DNA of 64,000 bases from Thuidium tamariscinum. Its lineage: Eukaryota > Streptophyta > Bryopsida > Hypnales > Thuidiaceae. A program made the translations under genes and the position numbers. The stretch spans positions 5,084,001 to 5,148,000 of the forward strand of contig OX344752.2 in assembly GCA_947034885.2 (NCBI GenBank), in the 5' to 3' direction. Shown here piece after piece: positions 1 to 11,667 of the stretch (the stretch's first letter is position 1; each line of letters opens with the position of its first letter). The notes below the pieces were generated by a model that was not told where the DNA came from, ran no database searches, and saw only the letters and a program-made list of their open reading frames with translations.

Positions 1-270
1 ATGACGAATTTGAGGAGGCAAGGGCTGAAATGCAAGGTGTGCCTTATAAGGCAGCGGTGAGTTCTTTGAAGCATGTCATGGAAGCCACAAGGGCTGATTT
101 GGCATTATCGGTGAGTGTTGTATGTGAATCCATGTCTAAGTATGGCCCAAAGTGTTGGGCAGCGGTCAAGAGAGTGTTGAGATAGTTTTATGGCGTACTT
201 GGTATGCCACCAACCCAAACTTGATTGCAATGATAATTCATTGCACCTTTGACCACTCTCAAAGTGGGAG
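1..270 (+). pseudogene. 3' remnant of a non-autonomous Ty1/copia element (RT/RNase H deleted)
   Basis: The plus strand reads EEARAEMQGVPYKAAVSSLK through GPKCWAAVKRVLR and then a stop. This is the part of copia reverse transcriptase just before the RNase H connection. The same truncated end occurs at 35938-36140 and 40187-40447 (minus strand), so it belongs to the deleted family described there. After the stop come about 80 bases without RNase H coding, then a polypurine tract (AAAGTGGGAG, 261-270) directly against the LTR. The element enters from the left edge, so its 5' part is not seen. It cannot encode a working RT. Confidence 0.85.
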
Positions 271-526
271 TGTTGAAGATCATGTACATATTAGTATAGA
301 CCATGTACATACAGCCCTAGGTGTAGCATTAGACACTAGGTTAGTCTTAGAGTCCATTGGGTATTGCTCGTAGTCAAAGGCAGCCCATGAAAGGTAGTTA
401 TCCCACATGGTTTGTGGATAACTAGGGAAAGGCTTCTAGCATAAGATCAGCCCACTCATGGGTCTTTGTATCTTCCTACCATCTAAGTAAAGCCTTTCAT
501 CCATCAATACCTTTGTAATCTCAATA
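271..526 (+). repeat. Ty1/copia LTR, type A (3' LTR of the element at 1-270)
   Basis: This is a 256-bp LTR beginning TGTTGAAGATCATG and ending GTAATCTCAATA, preceded by a polypurine tract. Near-identical 256-bp copies lie at 34140, 35682, 39931, 40448 and 42936, with a longer one at 37721. Type A is recognised by GAAAGGTAGTTATCCC, TAGCATAAGATCAGC and an end reading ATCAATACCTTTG. The termini (TGTTGA/TCAATA) form an imperfect inverted repeat. The target duplication cannot be checked because the 5' LTR is outside the window. Confidence 0.93.
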
Positions 527-2456
527 GGAAGGTGGTATTGCGCAAAGAAGTACGGAGTTGCCGGATTCATGGGAACTTGGGTGCATTTCAAGACAGCGGA
601 ATGTTTTCTATGGGGCAAGATGCAGAATACAAGGGGTTATTAGAGCCTACAGAAGTGGAGGACGTAAACCGAGCTCCCTTACCTACAGGAAGAGCAATAT
701 GTCGAGAAGATGCTTTTGCAGCATGGCTGGATGAAGGTCCAGTAGGAGACCAGGATCTCGGTGAGTTCGGGATGTCTTCGGTTGAAGAATGATGATGAAG
801 TCGTGGTGAGTTCCTTGTTTTCGGAGAAGAGTTCCAGATTCACATGCATGGAAGTGAGAGATTTAATGTCGGAAAAGTAGGGACGGAGTGTTGGTATTGC
901 AAACGTGAAGGTGAATGGTGCATTGGTTGGAGGACTACGTGTAACCAACTGTAGTCCCATTCTGTTTCGTCGTTTTAGGCTGTGTTCAGTGTAGGTGGAC
1001 GTTGTCTGAGAGTTTCAGGGTAGTGTTTAGTGCATCTGACTTCTATGAAGAGGCATTCTTCATTGGAGTCAATGCAGAGGTAGTTATATTTTGTCGGCTG
1101 CTAATGACATACTGTAGCCGGGATGATTATCACAAGGTGTGAGTTTGGACCGAGACACCTAGTACCGTGTTGAGCTGTTTTAAATAAACACCCGAAGAAG
1201 ACAAGAGTTTGGAGAGGAGGGGTGCATGTGTGTGGTGACAGATGTGGCAGAATGACGTTACTGTCGTTGTGGACGTCCGTATCTGGATTATAAAGGTTTG
1301 TCAAATTTTAATTTCACTTCTGTCATAGCATTTCCTATCTTCATAAGGCTGTGAACAGTGAACACAGATTCTGTGTAGATACTACTAGCATGAGCACGGA
1401 ACTTCTGAAACTATGCTTGTACTTAAGAAAAGGATGCTTCAGAGTTCAGTAAAATCCCAATTGCCGACGACTCGGGGAACATGTAGCCATTGTGCCATTC
1501 CTAGACATTAACCCTTTCCAGTTGATGAATATTAAGTGGAAGCAGTCGTCGATACAATGACTGCAATGCATGTTTCGGTGAAGAATAAAAAGTTCCTGGA
1601 CTGACTGTTCGAAGGGTAGAGCCCGAAACCAAATGAGAAATGTAGGAATATGTACCGAAGCTTTGAATGAAGTACATGGAATTTTTTACGATTCTTTTTT
1701 AAAAGAAGCGAATTTACATCTAGTAGATTAAATATAATGAAAGGGTAATTTTTGGAAGATATGAAGAGTGGATAAAAGTAACCAGAAATGGGATGGGAAA
1801 AAGCCAGGAATTGTGCAACAGCATCTGCGAAGAATTCCGTGAAACAGTGGAGTAACACCTGTTTTAAAAAAGCAATCTGGAAGCGGCAAAGCGAAACTTG
1901 TGGACGTCCACATTTACCCTCTTGCCTTCAAACTTAACTTCTGGACATTAACCTTTTGGCTTGGAAATCTACCTGTGGTGACTTCCGAGTCTTCTAATAG
2001 TAACAAACTTGTTACGTGAAACTTTCCAGCAGGTCACCCGCAATTGTTGTCTACAATGCGAGTTGCCACGTCAAGCGGCCATTAGAGTCGTGGCAGTCCC
2101 ATGATTACAAAAAACAGAGTTCTGTTATCTATGTTGTTCGAATGAAGAAGGTAGTAGGTATTGCCGTTTTAGCACTGCAGAGAGTCACTATCAGTAGAGA
2201 TAGTGTGAATCCTAGCCCCCCTTTCTGGTAGTGTATGCTGCATGTGCTAATCGGTTGGGTGCCTATTGCATTTGTAACTTTGCCGCTGGGTGCTGCTGCA
2301 GTGATGCTTTTTGTGTTTTACATTATGTAGTGAGGTCACAGGGGTCCTTGTGCAAAGCGTGAGAAGCAATTTGGAACTTTCTTTAGCGATTTGTGCTTTG
2401 GATGCTCCGTGTGTATTGCAGTTTAGGCAAGGGGGAGCTTTGTGTGTTTGTTGGTT
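527..2456. other. No supported gene
   Basis: This is mixed-composition DNA between the copia LTR and the minisatellite. The longest plus frame (532-792, 86 codons, TTG start) has no recognisable domain, and the rest are short. It could hold upstream exons or introns of the gene whose last exons lie at 3394-4287, but I cannot point to any exon. Confidence 0.5.
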
Positions 2457-3345
2457 TTACTTATTGTGCGTAGGATTTTGACCAGTTGTCCTTAATTTAG
2501 AATTCTTGCTTATTGTGCTTTGAATTCTACCAGTTGTCCTTAGTGCGCTTAGGTACTCAATACGTGTGCTTTGAATTCCACCAGTTGTCCTTGGTGCGCT
2601 TAGGTGCTCAACATGCGTGCTTACTAAACATCGTGTGCTGCCCATGTGTGGTGTTTGGTGCTTTGCGTGCTTACCAATTCCGCTTAGGGTGCTTTGTGTG
2701 CTTACTAGTGATGGTTAGGGTACTTTGTGTGCTTATTAGTTCTGCTTAGGGTGCTTTGTGTACTTATCAATTGTGCTTAGGGGTTTGGTTTATTGACAAG
2801 GTCTACAGAAAGTGCTTTCTACTTTGACCACTTATACTTGGGTGCTTTTTGTGTTCAGCACTTGTGCTTAGGGTGCTTAGTGCACTGAGCACTTTTATCC
2901 CAAGCGCTTAGTGTATTCAACTCTTGTATCGAGGGTGCTTAGGGTGCTTTGACAGTATGTCAATTCTACTCAGGGTGCTTAGGTAGCTTTGCATGTGTAT
3001 CGCTTTGGTTAAAGGTGTTTGGGTACTTGGGGTGCTTTGTTAGATCATAGTTTAGGTTTGGGGTGCTTGGGGTACTTTGTCAGATCATTGATTTAGTTCA
3101 GGATTGTTCAGAGTACTTCGGTGCTTGGGGTGCTTTAATTTGTCAGATCATCGCTTTGTTCGGGGTTTTTTAGGGTGCTTCAGTGCTAGGGGTGCTTTGT
3201 CAGATCATTGCTTTTGTTCGAGGTTGTTCAAGGTGCTTTGGCGCTTGGGGTGCTTTGTCAGATCATTGCTTTTGTTCGGGGTGCTTTGGGTGCTTCGGTG
3301 CTTTTTCGATTCAGTCGTTTTTCCTACGGTGCTTTAGGTGTCTTG
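2457..3345 (+). repeat. Degenerate minisatellite rich in GGGTGCTTTG
   Basis: A ~60-bp unit occurs about twice at 2510-2630 (TGCTTTGAATTCYACCAG, then TTGTCCTTRGTGCGCTTAGG). It decays into many shorter GGGTGCTT-containing units. A second ~60-bp unit, GGGGTGCTTTGTCAGATCAT plus a GTTCG-containing half, is repeated four or five times at 3020-3290. The array ends about 50 bp before a coding exon, so it probably lies in an intron of that gene or marks where the gene was truncated. Short frames inside it are repeat artefacts. Confidence 0.8.
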
Positions 3346-3393
3346 TGAGTGTATGAACTCATGGTTTCAGGTTGGTGTTTTGTTTATATGTAG

Positions 3394-4287
3394 GCTCCCA
3401 GAAGCAAAGTGACCTTGGTTCCTGTGGCTCAACACTTCAAGGTCATAAAACTGATCCTGATTTGCAAGCTGCAGTGGTGGCAGTATTTTCAAAGGATCCA
3501 GAAGCTAATTACACTGCCATGACTGCAGTTGATGAAGTGAATTCCCCTGTGAAGAAATCGCCATCAAAAATCTCTCAAGCAATCTCGACAGTCCAAACCA
3601 AATTGCCTGTGAAGGCCGTCCTTGTGAAGAATTTGGTTGTGCTTCATGGTCAGGATTCGGTGGCGTTTCAGACTGCAACCCTGTCGAATGGTGATGTACT
3701 CCCCATTGCTGAAGTGATTCCAATTGGTACTGAATCTGTTGAGCACTCCGAAGGTATAATTCTGAACCCAATAGTGCTGCCATTTTCATCAATTTATATT
3801 TGATTGATCTTCCATTGTATAAATGATTGAACATGATCATGCACAAACATGGAAGTAAAGTCAACTTGTTGAATGGGCTTGGATTTGAGATGTAGGAGCT
3901 GAAGAAGACGGTGTTGAGGAACATGGCACCGTAGGAGAAGATTTACCACAGGAGAATTTAGACTGCCCAGCAGAAATTGTCACAGGGAAGAGCCACAGAT
4001 ATTCCTTTACCAAGAGGAGGGACTCAGGGCCACTGCTAGAAGATACCTCAAATTCTAAGACCATTAGTCTTGCTGAAGTGTGCCTAGTTGTTAATTCATC
4101 CCTTAGCAATCCCATTACTCGAAAACCATCAAAAAGGAAGCCCTCTCATAAAGCAGAGGAAGATGGGAGTCGGAAAAACCAGCATAGGAAAAATGATAGT
4201 AAGAAGGTTGAATCTGAAGCCATAGAGACTACACCTGAAAATAGTAGAAGTAGGGTCACCCGTAGTAGTGTAAAGCCAACACATTAG
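3394..4287 (+). CDS. Last two exons of an unrecognised plant gene (partial)
   Basis: Two frames join cleanly over a 142-bp intron. Exon a runs 3394-3753, with acceptor TATATGTAG before it and donor AAG|GTATAA after it. Exon b runs 3896-4287, with acceptor GATGTAG and a TAG stop. The splice keeps frame: a codon split G/GA gives ...VEHSEG then AEEDGVEEHGT. Exon a includes VNSPVKKSPSKISQAI and a hydrophobic stretch VKAVLVKNLVVLHGQD. Exon b is acidic, then very basic and Ser-rich (RKPSKRKPSHKAEEDGSRKN), and ends SRSRVTRSSVKPTH. The basic tail suggests a nuclear or chromatin-associated protein, but that is inference. I do not recognise the family. Upstream exons are not identified because the minisatellite lies just upstream; this could be a live gene's 3' end or a stranded fragment. 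Confidence 0.6.
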
Positions 4288-4924
4288 TGTTTTGGCTAAT
4301 ATTATAGCATTTGGATAGAAGCCAAAATTTTTGTGTTGATGCTTTTATACTTCAAGTATTGGTTAAGGTTTGTGGATTCTCATTGAAACTTTGTTTAGCA
4401 GTTTTGTGATTTCAGGAGTGAATGTGGAGTTGGGTGTTGCACTTTTGACTTGTGCCTACCATTAGTTCAGTAGTGACTACCATTGCAATGTTTGTTTAAT
4501 TCTTGAATAGATATGTATTGTAAGTTGGATTAGATTAATCAATACCCATTCAAAATCATTTCTTTTTTGGTGAATTTTTTGTTCATGAAAAGCTTTTACA
4601 ATTTTGTAAATTATGTAAGGGAGCAAAAGGTTTGTTTTTTTCAATTTTGAAGATAAAGTATGTCCAACATTGTAGTTTAATAGCATAATGGTACCTTTAT
4701 AAGCAAGATTTCCCACATTTATTGAGATATTAGAGCTTTTGTACCATTAACAAAGCTACAATGACAACTATAGCTACTATGACATATATTTTTTTAGATT
4801 AACAATTTCAATATAGAATTGAAGTTTTCAAGGGATTATTATTCTAAGCTCCAAGTTAATTTCATTTCACCAAATGCAACACCTTTCAAATATGACAAAT
4901 TATAATCTAAGAAAATATCATTGC
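4288..4924. other. AT-rich spacer, no gene
   Basis: This is the 3' flank of the preceding gene, then AT-rich DNA up to the point where inverted-repeat similarity with 11.67 kb begins. No coding signal is seen. Confidence 0.5.
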
Positions 4925-6540
4925 ATGCCACTTTATATGGTTGAAAACAAATTAAAAACTACCCATTTCTATTGCATTCCTTACCATAGGATCTTCAACC
5001 TAACTAAATTTGGCATTACATTGTATGAAAAGAAGTTGGAATTTCTTTAAACATGTAAATTGCAAGAAATTTAAAGAAAACATCTTGGTGAAAATCTTAT
5101 CTAGTTTAAAGATTTTCAAACTTTAAACCTTCTTTGATAAAAGTAGGGATTTCAAAAATAGATACTTAATTAAAAAATGTATGATCATCTCTCATTTAAT
5201 TCCAAAGTACAATTCCCTTTCGTTGTAGAGGTTCTAATTGGGAACCTCATTTAAACAAGAATTGCATTTCTTTTTAAAATTTTGAGCGTCCCGTTGGAAA
5301 CCTCATTTTATAAAAAAGGGCATTTCCTTGTTTTTTCTTCTTTGAGGCTCCCAGTGGGAACCTCATTTTATAGAAAAGTACATTTTCCTTTTTTTTCTCT
5401 TTGAAGTTCCCATTGGGAACCTCATTTTATAAATTCGGTGCATTTTCCCTTTTTTGCTCTTTGAGGGTCCCATTGGGAACCTCATTTCATAAATTTGGTG
5501 CATTTTTCCTTTTTTGGTTTCCTTTAGGTCCCCATTGGGAACCTCATTTCATAAATTTGATGCATTTTACCTTTTTTTTTTCTTTGAGGTCCCCATTGGG
5601 AACCTCATTTCATAAAATGGTGCATTTCCCTTTTTTTTTTCTTTGAGGTTCCCATTGAGAACCTCATTTCATAAAATGGTGCATTTCCCTTTTTTTTTCT
5701 TTTCGGTTCCCATTGGGAACCTCATTTTATAAAAAGGTGTATTTTCCCTTTTTTTTTTCTTTTTGGGGCCCATTGGAACTTCATTTTATAAAAAGGTATA
5801 TTTTCCCTTTTTTTTCTTTTAGGGGCCCAGTGGGACCCTCATTTTATAAAAAAAGGTGTATTTTCCCTTTTTTGGAATTTTAGGGGCCCATTGGGAACCT
5901 CATTTCATAAAATGGTGCATTTCCCTTTTTTTTTTCTTTGAGGTTCCCATTGGGAACCTCATTTCATAAAATGGTGCATTTCCCTTTTTTTTTTCCTTTG
6001 AGGTTCCCATTGGGAACCTCATTCTATAAAAAGGTGCATTTTCCCTTCTTTTTTTTCTTTTTGGGGCCCATTGGAACCTCCTTTTATAAAAAGGTATATT
6101 TTCCCTTTTTTTTCTTTTAGAAGCCTAGTGGCAACCTCATTTTATAAAAAAAGGTGTATTTTCCCTTTTTTGGAATTTTAGGGGCCCATTGGGAACCTCA
6201 TTTCATAAAATGGTGCATTTCCCTTTTTCTTTTATTTGAGGTTCCCATTGGGAACCTTATTTTTGAAAAAGGTATATTTTCCCTTCTTTTTTTTCTTTTT
6301 GGGGCCCATTGGAACCTCATTTTATAAAAAGGTATATTTTCCCTTTTTTTTCTTTTAGGGGCCTAGTGGGACCCTCATTTTATAAAAAAAGGTGTATTTT
6401 CCCTTTTTTGGAATTTTAGGGGCCCATTGGGAACCTCATTTCATAAAATGGTGCATTTCCCTTCTTTTTTTCTTTGAGGTTCCCATTGGGAACCTCATTT
6501 TTGAAAAATGTGCATTAAATCTTTTTATCCCTATGAGGTT
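4925..6540 (+). repeat. Left arm of a Foldback-like inverted repeat; ~22 tandem ~58-bp units
   Basis: The outer 300 bp (4925-5225) is unique sequence whose reverse complement appears at 11362-11667; for example TAACTAAATTTGGCATTACA at 5001-5020 pairs with 11571-11590. Inside it lie about 22 tandem units of ~58 bp. Each carries the near-perfect palindrome GGTTCCCATTGGGAACC, then CTCATTTYATAAAAWGGTGC, then a CCCTTTTTT run. Variants with GGGGCCCATTGG alternate in a higher-order pattern. The right arm at 10290-11667 holds the same unit in reverse. Long inverted arms built from short tandem repeats are the hallmark of Foldback (FB) transposons. Confidence 0.85.
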
Positions 6541-7515
6541 CCTTGGGTTAATTATAATTTGGTAGTTATTTATTGAAGATGTTATAAAAATTAATACTGA
6601 GAGAAAAGTTTCGGTAGAAGTGTTTTCATCCAAAAACCATCAAATTGATTCATCTTTTCATATTAGGATAGAAGAAAGTTAATTTTGGATCAGGGGCACC
6701 TACTAAACCTTCCAAACACTATGACCTATTTAATGTATGATTTGTAGTTTATTCTAATCATCTTGGGATTTTAGGGATTAATTGTGTTTTTAAAAAAAAA
6801 ATAAAGCCCTTCAAGTTCACCAACAGAATATTTTTATTTAAGATAAATAATAAAATTTCAACACGTCACAATACATTCAGATGCACTCTCTTGAAAAGAC
6901 CAAACATTGTGGTAAGTTATAAAAAAGTGAAAAGTACATTGGAGTCCAAGAATCTTTTTTATCTGAAACCTTCTTGTCAAAAATATAAGCTACTATAATT
7001 TCATTAAATAGTAGATTGAATCATATATGCTTCCATGTAGCTATGGATCAATTATTTAAATTTTGTTCTTTATTCACAAAATGGTAAATATTAAAACCTT
7101 CTTGCAAGCACTAGTCCTTTTTTGAAATATATATCTTCAAAGACATTCATTTTTACACATTAGTGTCCTCAGTCTTGAAAGAATTAATCTTCTTTACCTG
7201 TAGACTTATAATTTGACAAAATCAAATTATTGAATGATAATTCATCTCTATAGTTAATGAGTTTAAATTTGTTCCCTTTCAAAACCCTTTAAATAATGCT
7301 TGAGCATTGTATTACCTACCCAAAGAACAAAATTTTGCACCATGGAAAGATGTATAGTTTACAACAATTTAGTGTACACACAAATTTTACCTTGCAAGGG
7401 TTTAGGGTTAACAAGTGTATTCCTGCAGCGGATACAATAACTTATTTTCTTAAATTGAAATACATGTATATTTATGTTGCAAAAAATGTAGTGACGTAAA
7501 TTATAGAAATTAGGC

Positions 7516-7518
<3 letters not shown>

Positions 7519-7550
<32 letters not shown>
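7519..7550. repeat. (AT)16 microsatellite
   Basis: This is a perfect AT dinucleotide run of 32 bp within the loop of the Foldback-like structure. It is a potential length polymorphism. Confidence 0.95.
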
Positions 7551-7554
<4 letters not shown>

Positions 7555-9658
7555 CCCTTAGAAAAAAATGAAAGTATTGTGTTTTTTAATTTTGGTTTAC
7601 TTTTGCCAAGTCAAAATTGATACATACCAGGGCTTTTCTTTGGACTTTTTAGTACTATGCACCAGAAAAAATAATCTTGCAAAAAACACTCCAAAAAATG
7701 CCAAAAAATTTAGATGAAATTGCCAGACAACTTTGAAATAAAGAAAAATATTAAATGAATTCAACTAATTTTCGATGAAAACCATACTATGCATCCCAAA
7801 AATGGATGAATGTTGCAATTTGGAACATCCCTATAACATTTTAAGTCACAACTGTGGCTATTCTCCAAAAATGAAAAAAAACCTGATGTATACTTCTCTT
7901 GACATTAGCATATTGCAATAAATTGCATAATTAACAAGTTCTGGGATGATTGCCGCTTGGGGCAATGGCCGGTGGCATGGCACTAATGGCAGATATATGA
8001 ATGCCAATATCAAAGGCAGTATCGTCTAACCCTGAAGCGCTCCGACGTCCATATTCTGGACGATGAACAGAGGTCTTCAAGGCCGTGTTTCATCCAATTA
8101 ACTTCTCATTTATCAAATGTAACACTTGAATCTAGAAAATACAACCTGCCTTAATGACCAAATTCATTAAATTTTGGTAAATGATACATCTGTACAAAGC
8201 TTTAAGCAAAAATGTGCAAAAATTCAAAAAAGGATTGAGACTGCAGGCCAGCTTGTCTCCACTGAAGGAGGTCCAGCTCATCTCGCATGAATGAGGGCCA
8301 GGTAATCTCGCATGAATCAGGGCCAGCTCATCTGAGCAAAAGAACAAGGGCGCCAGGGGGGCCAGGTCATGTGAAGCCTCATTGCAGGTGAACAAAACCG
8401 CACAACAGATTTCAAATGTGGGTTTTGTATGGCCAGGGTGAATTTCCCCCCTTATTGCCCCATTGGGGGAAACCTTGGAATTTTTTATTTTTTGCAAATT
8501 TTATTTTTTGCAATTTCTGAGGCCCTCAAACAGGGTGGAAGAACACTAAAAGAAGTCCTTCATTTTGTAATAAGATTATAAGACATTGTTGCATGTTTTT
8601 GGAATGGATATGGTACTTATGTTTTAGAAAATACAAAACCCTAAATTTCTTCACTACTGGTCAATTTTATTTTTATAATTTATTTTATCTTCAAGAATGA
8701 AATTGACAATCTTTGACCTACAATTTCACCAAAAATAAGAAATATATTGCTTTTAAAAGTAGTCATCCCTAAATAGTTACTTAAGTAGAGGTTGATTTAA
8801 AATTGAACCCTAATTTAAACTACTAATACCTTGAAGATTAAATTTTTTTTAAATAATTCCAAGTAGGAAGATGCATTGAAAAGAAGATTGACTTTTGCTT
8901 TTAATAAACCTTTTGGGGCAAAATTCTAAAAAGTAATTAAAAAATTGAACATAGGTGATGTCATCACCCTAAACCTACAAACCAAACTCAAATTTAAATT
9001 TGTTAAATTCGATTGTTAGAGGTTTTCAATTGATAGGAACCTCACTTTAGAAAAAGAAAATGGTAAATTTGATTTTGAATCTTCTTTACCATAATTATCA
9101 TGAAAATAAAAAACAAATAATGTGTTATTATAGGACTATATTTGAAGTTGAACACAATGGGAACCTTATAATAATAAAATAGATATTATATGATTTTGGA
9201 TTTTAGGTGGTTTTCATCCTAAACCTTTGAAAACAAAATAATCGGGAATGCATTCACGTGTACCATTTTCCATTTTATGAGAATCCAATATGTGTATTAA
9301 ATATTTTTTCAAGAAATCAAATAAGATCATGCTTAAATTATAGTTCTATGGATATATAAATAAGTACTTTAAATAATATGGAACACAAGTCTAGACACAC
9401 TTCTTTATTTGAAAGTTATGTTAAACTTGCCTAAATCACTACATGTACTTCTTTGTAATCAAGGATAATTTCCCATATACATACTTAGTCTACAAAATAT
9501 TAGACACTTCATTGGAATTTAAATACATATACTTTATAAAAATGGTCCATTCCTTAGGCCAAGGTGACAAAGGTGACTACTTTCATAAATATGTCTAATT
9601 AATTAAAAAACAAAGTTTCACTCATTTCTTTGTTTAACATTTGTCAAAATGAACAAAA

Positions 9659-9745
9659 GGGGGGGGGGGGGGTCCCAAAGGCCAGTTGGCCTATCCTTCC
9701 ACGAGACTAGCTCCCGGTTGGTATGACCAAGACTGGCCTTTGGGG
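9659..9745. other. G14 run followed by a 13-bp inverted repeat (hairpin)
   Basis: A run of 14 G residues (9659-9672) is followed by CCCAAAGGCCAGT (9674-9686). Its exact reverse complement ACTGGCCTTTGGG lies at 9732-9744, giving a 13-bp stem with a 45-base loop. It stands out as GC-rich in AT-rich surroundings. Its function is unknown. Confidence 0.8.
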
Positions 9746-10289
9746 TTGCATGATCATTGCATTGGAGTGCTCTTATAGTAGCCCATCAAGACAAAGCCAA
9801 ACATTATGGGATATTAGTACCCAATGTAGCTCAACTGGTGTAGACTTGTGTACATGCCTTCAATGACAAGTTTTGAGAAATCGAAAATTAGTTACATATG
9901 TGTAAATTGATGTCTATTCATGAAGGAAGTAGACGGTCTAATTTTGTTTCCTACTAGTTCCAAGTGAATCCTATAATTATATTTTATATGTCATGCATAA
10001 CATTTTCCTCTTATGAGAACTAATTAACCATGCATGACGCTTCAAAAATTAATTAAGTTTAGTTGGAGAAGACAAATGGTTGTGGGAATTTCAAAGGTCA
10101 CCATTGTACATGTACATTTTGTAGTAACTTTGAAATCTAATCATGAGTTCACACAAAGTTTGAATAATGCTTCAAAGATTTAGTCTACTTGTTAGTTATT
10201 TTCATATAGATAATCCTTGCAACAAGATGCTTAGTTACATCAATTGTGAAACAAATTAGATCATTAACAAAAACTAGGAAATTCCCTTT

Positions 10290-11667
10290 TTAATTAAATG
10301 AGGTTCCCAATGGCAACCTCATAGGAAAAAAAAGGGAAATTAAATGCACTTTCTAGTTAAATGGGACCCTCTTAGAAAAAAAAAGGAAATACACTTTTTT
10401 ATAAAATGAGGTTCCCCATGGGACCCTCAAAGAAAAAAAAAAGGGGAAAATACACCTTTCTATAAAATGAGGTTCCCACTAGGCCCCTCAAAGAAAAAAA
10501 AAAGGGAAATGCACCATTTTATGAAATGAGGTTCCAATGGGCCCCAAAAAGAGGAAAAAAAGGGAAAATACACCTTTTTTTATAAAACGAGGTTCCCTAT
10601 GGGCCCCTAAAAGAAAAAAAAGGGAAAATACACCTTTTTATAAAATGAGGTTCCAATGGGCCCCAAAAGGAAAAAAAAAGGAAAAATACACCTTTTTATA
10701 AAATGAGGTTCCCAATGGGAACCTCAAAGAAAAAGAAAAGGAAAATGCACCATTTTATGAAATGAGGTTCCCAATGGAGACCTCAAAGAAAAAAAGAAGG
10801 GAAAATGCACCTTTTTTTATAAAACGAGGTTCCCAATGGGCCCCTAAAAGAAAAAAAAGGGAAAATACACCTTTTTATAAAATGAGGTTCCAATGGGCCC
10901 CAAAAGGAAAAAAAAAGGAAAAATACACCTTTTTATAAAATGAGGTTCCCAATGGGAACCTCAAAGAAAAAGAAAAGGAAAATGCACCATTTTATGAAAT
11001 GAGGTTCCCAATGGAGACCTCAAAGAAAAAAAGAAGGGAAAATGCACCTTTTTTTATAAAACGAGGTTCCCAATGGGCCCCTAAAAGAAAAAAAAGGGAA
11101 AATACACCTTTTTATAAAATGAGGTTCCAATGGGCCCCAAAAGGAAAAAAAAAGGAAAAATACACCTTTTTATAAAATGAGGTTCCCAATGGGAACCTCA
11201 AAGGGAAAAAAAGGGGAAATGCACCATTTTATGAAATGAGGTTCCCAATGGGGACCTCAAAGAAAAAAAAAGGGAAAATGCACCAAATTTTTAAAATGAG
11301 GTTTCCAATGGGACCCTCAAAGAAAAAAAAAGGGAAATGTAAGTTTGAATGATTAATGAGGTTTTCAATGTAAACCTGAAAATGTGCTTTTGAATTAAAC
11401 GAGAGAAGATATAATTATTTAAATTGATAATCAAATTTTGAATATTTAATTTTTTTTAAAAGGTTTAAAGTTTGAACACCTTTGAATTAGATAAGATTCA
11501 AGCAAATTTTTTTCCTTGAAATCTATTGCAATTTATATGTGAAGAGGAATTAGAATTTTCTTTCATATAATGTAATACCAAATTTAGTTAGATTGAAGAT
11601 GCTATAGTAAAAAATGCAATATAAATTGATAGTTTTTATTTTGTTTTCATAAATTTTTAATGGCTTT
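10290..11667 (-). repeat. Right arm of the Foldback-like inverted repeat; ~19 tandem units with a 236-bp higher-order repeat
   Basis: This is the reverse orientation of the left-arm unit: GAGGTTCCCAATGGGAACC, then A-rich AAAGAAAAAAAAGGG, then AAAATRCACCTTTTTATAAA. About 19 units are present. Four consecutive units (about 10647-10883) are repeated almost identically at about 10884-11120, giving a ~236-bp higher-order repeat, which shows recent unequal exchange or slippage. Similarity to the left arm continues past the array into the unique outer 300 bp and stops near 11667. Confidence 0.85.

Larger units (their letters stand above)
6541..10289. other. Central segment (loop) of the Foldback-like structure; no gene
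   Basis: About 3.7 kb of AT-rich DNA lies between the arms. No long frame carries a recognisable domain; the longest (8132-8497 minus, 121 codons) looks like chance. Stray degenerate units of the arm repeat occur near 9018-9050 and 9160. Short tandem copies containing TCTCGCATGAATSAGGGCCAG lie at 8275-8330. It encodes no transposase that I can see, so the element would be non-autonomous. Confidence 0.5.

Noticed and set aside
3394..4287. Assignment of the two-exon gene to a chromosome-cohesion or shugoshin-type protein
   Set aside because: Only the basic C-terminus is suggestive; no diagnostic motif is visible, so no name is given.
5401..6120. Plus-strand frames of 60-81 codons rich in FPLGTSFHK
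   Set aside because: They are translations of the tandem unit; length follows from repeat period and not from selection.
5281..6530. Regular ~58-bp palindromic repeats that look like a CRISPR array
   Set aside because: Units are directly tandem with no unique spacers, the genome is eukaryotic, and the array has an inverted partner at 10.3-11.4 kb.
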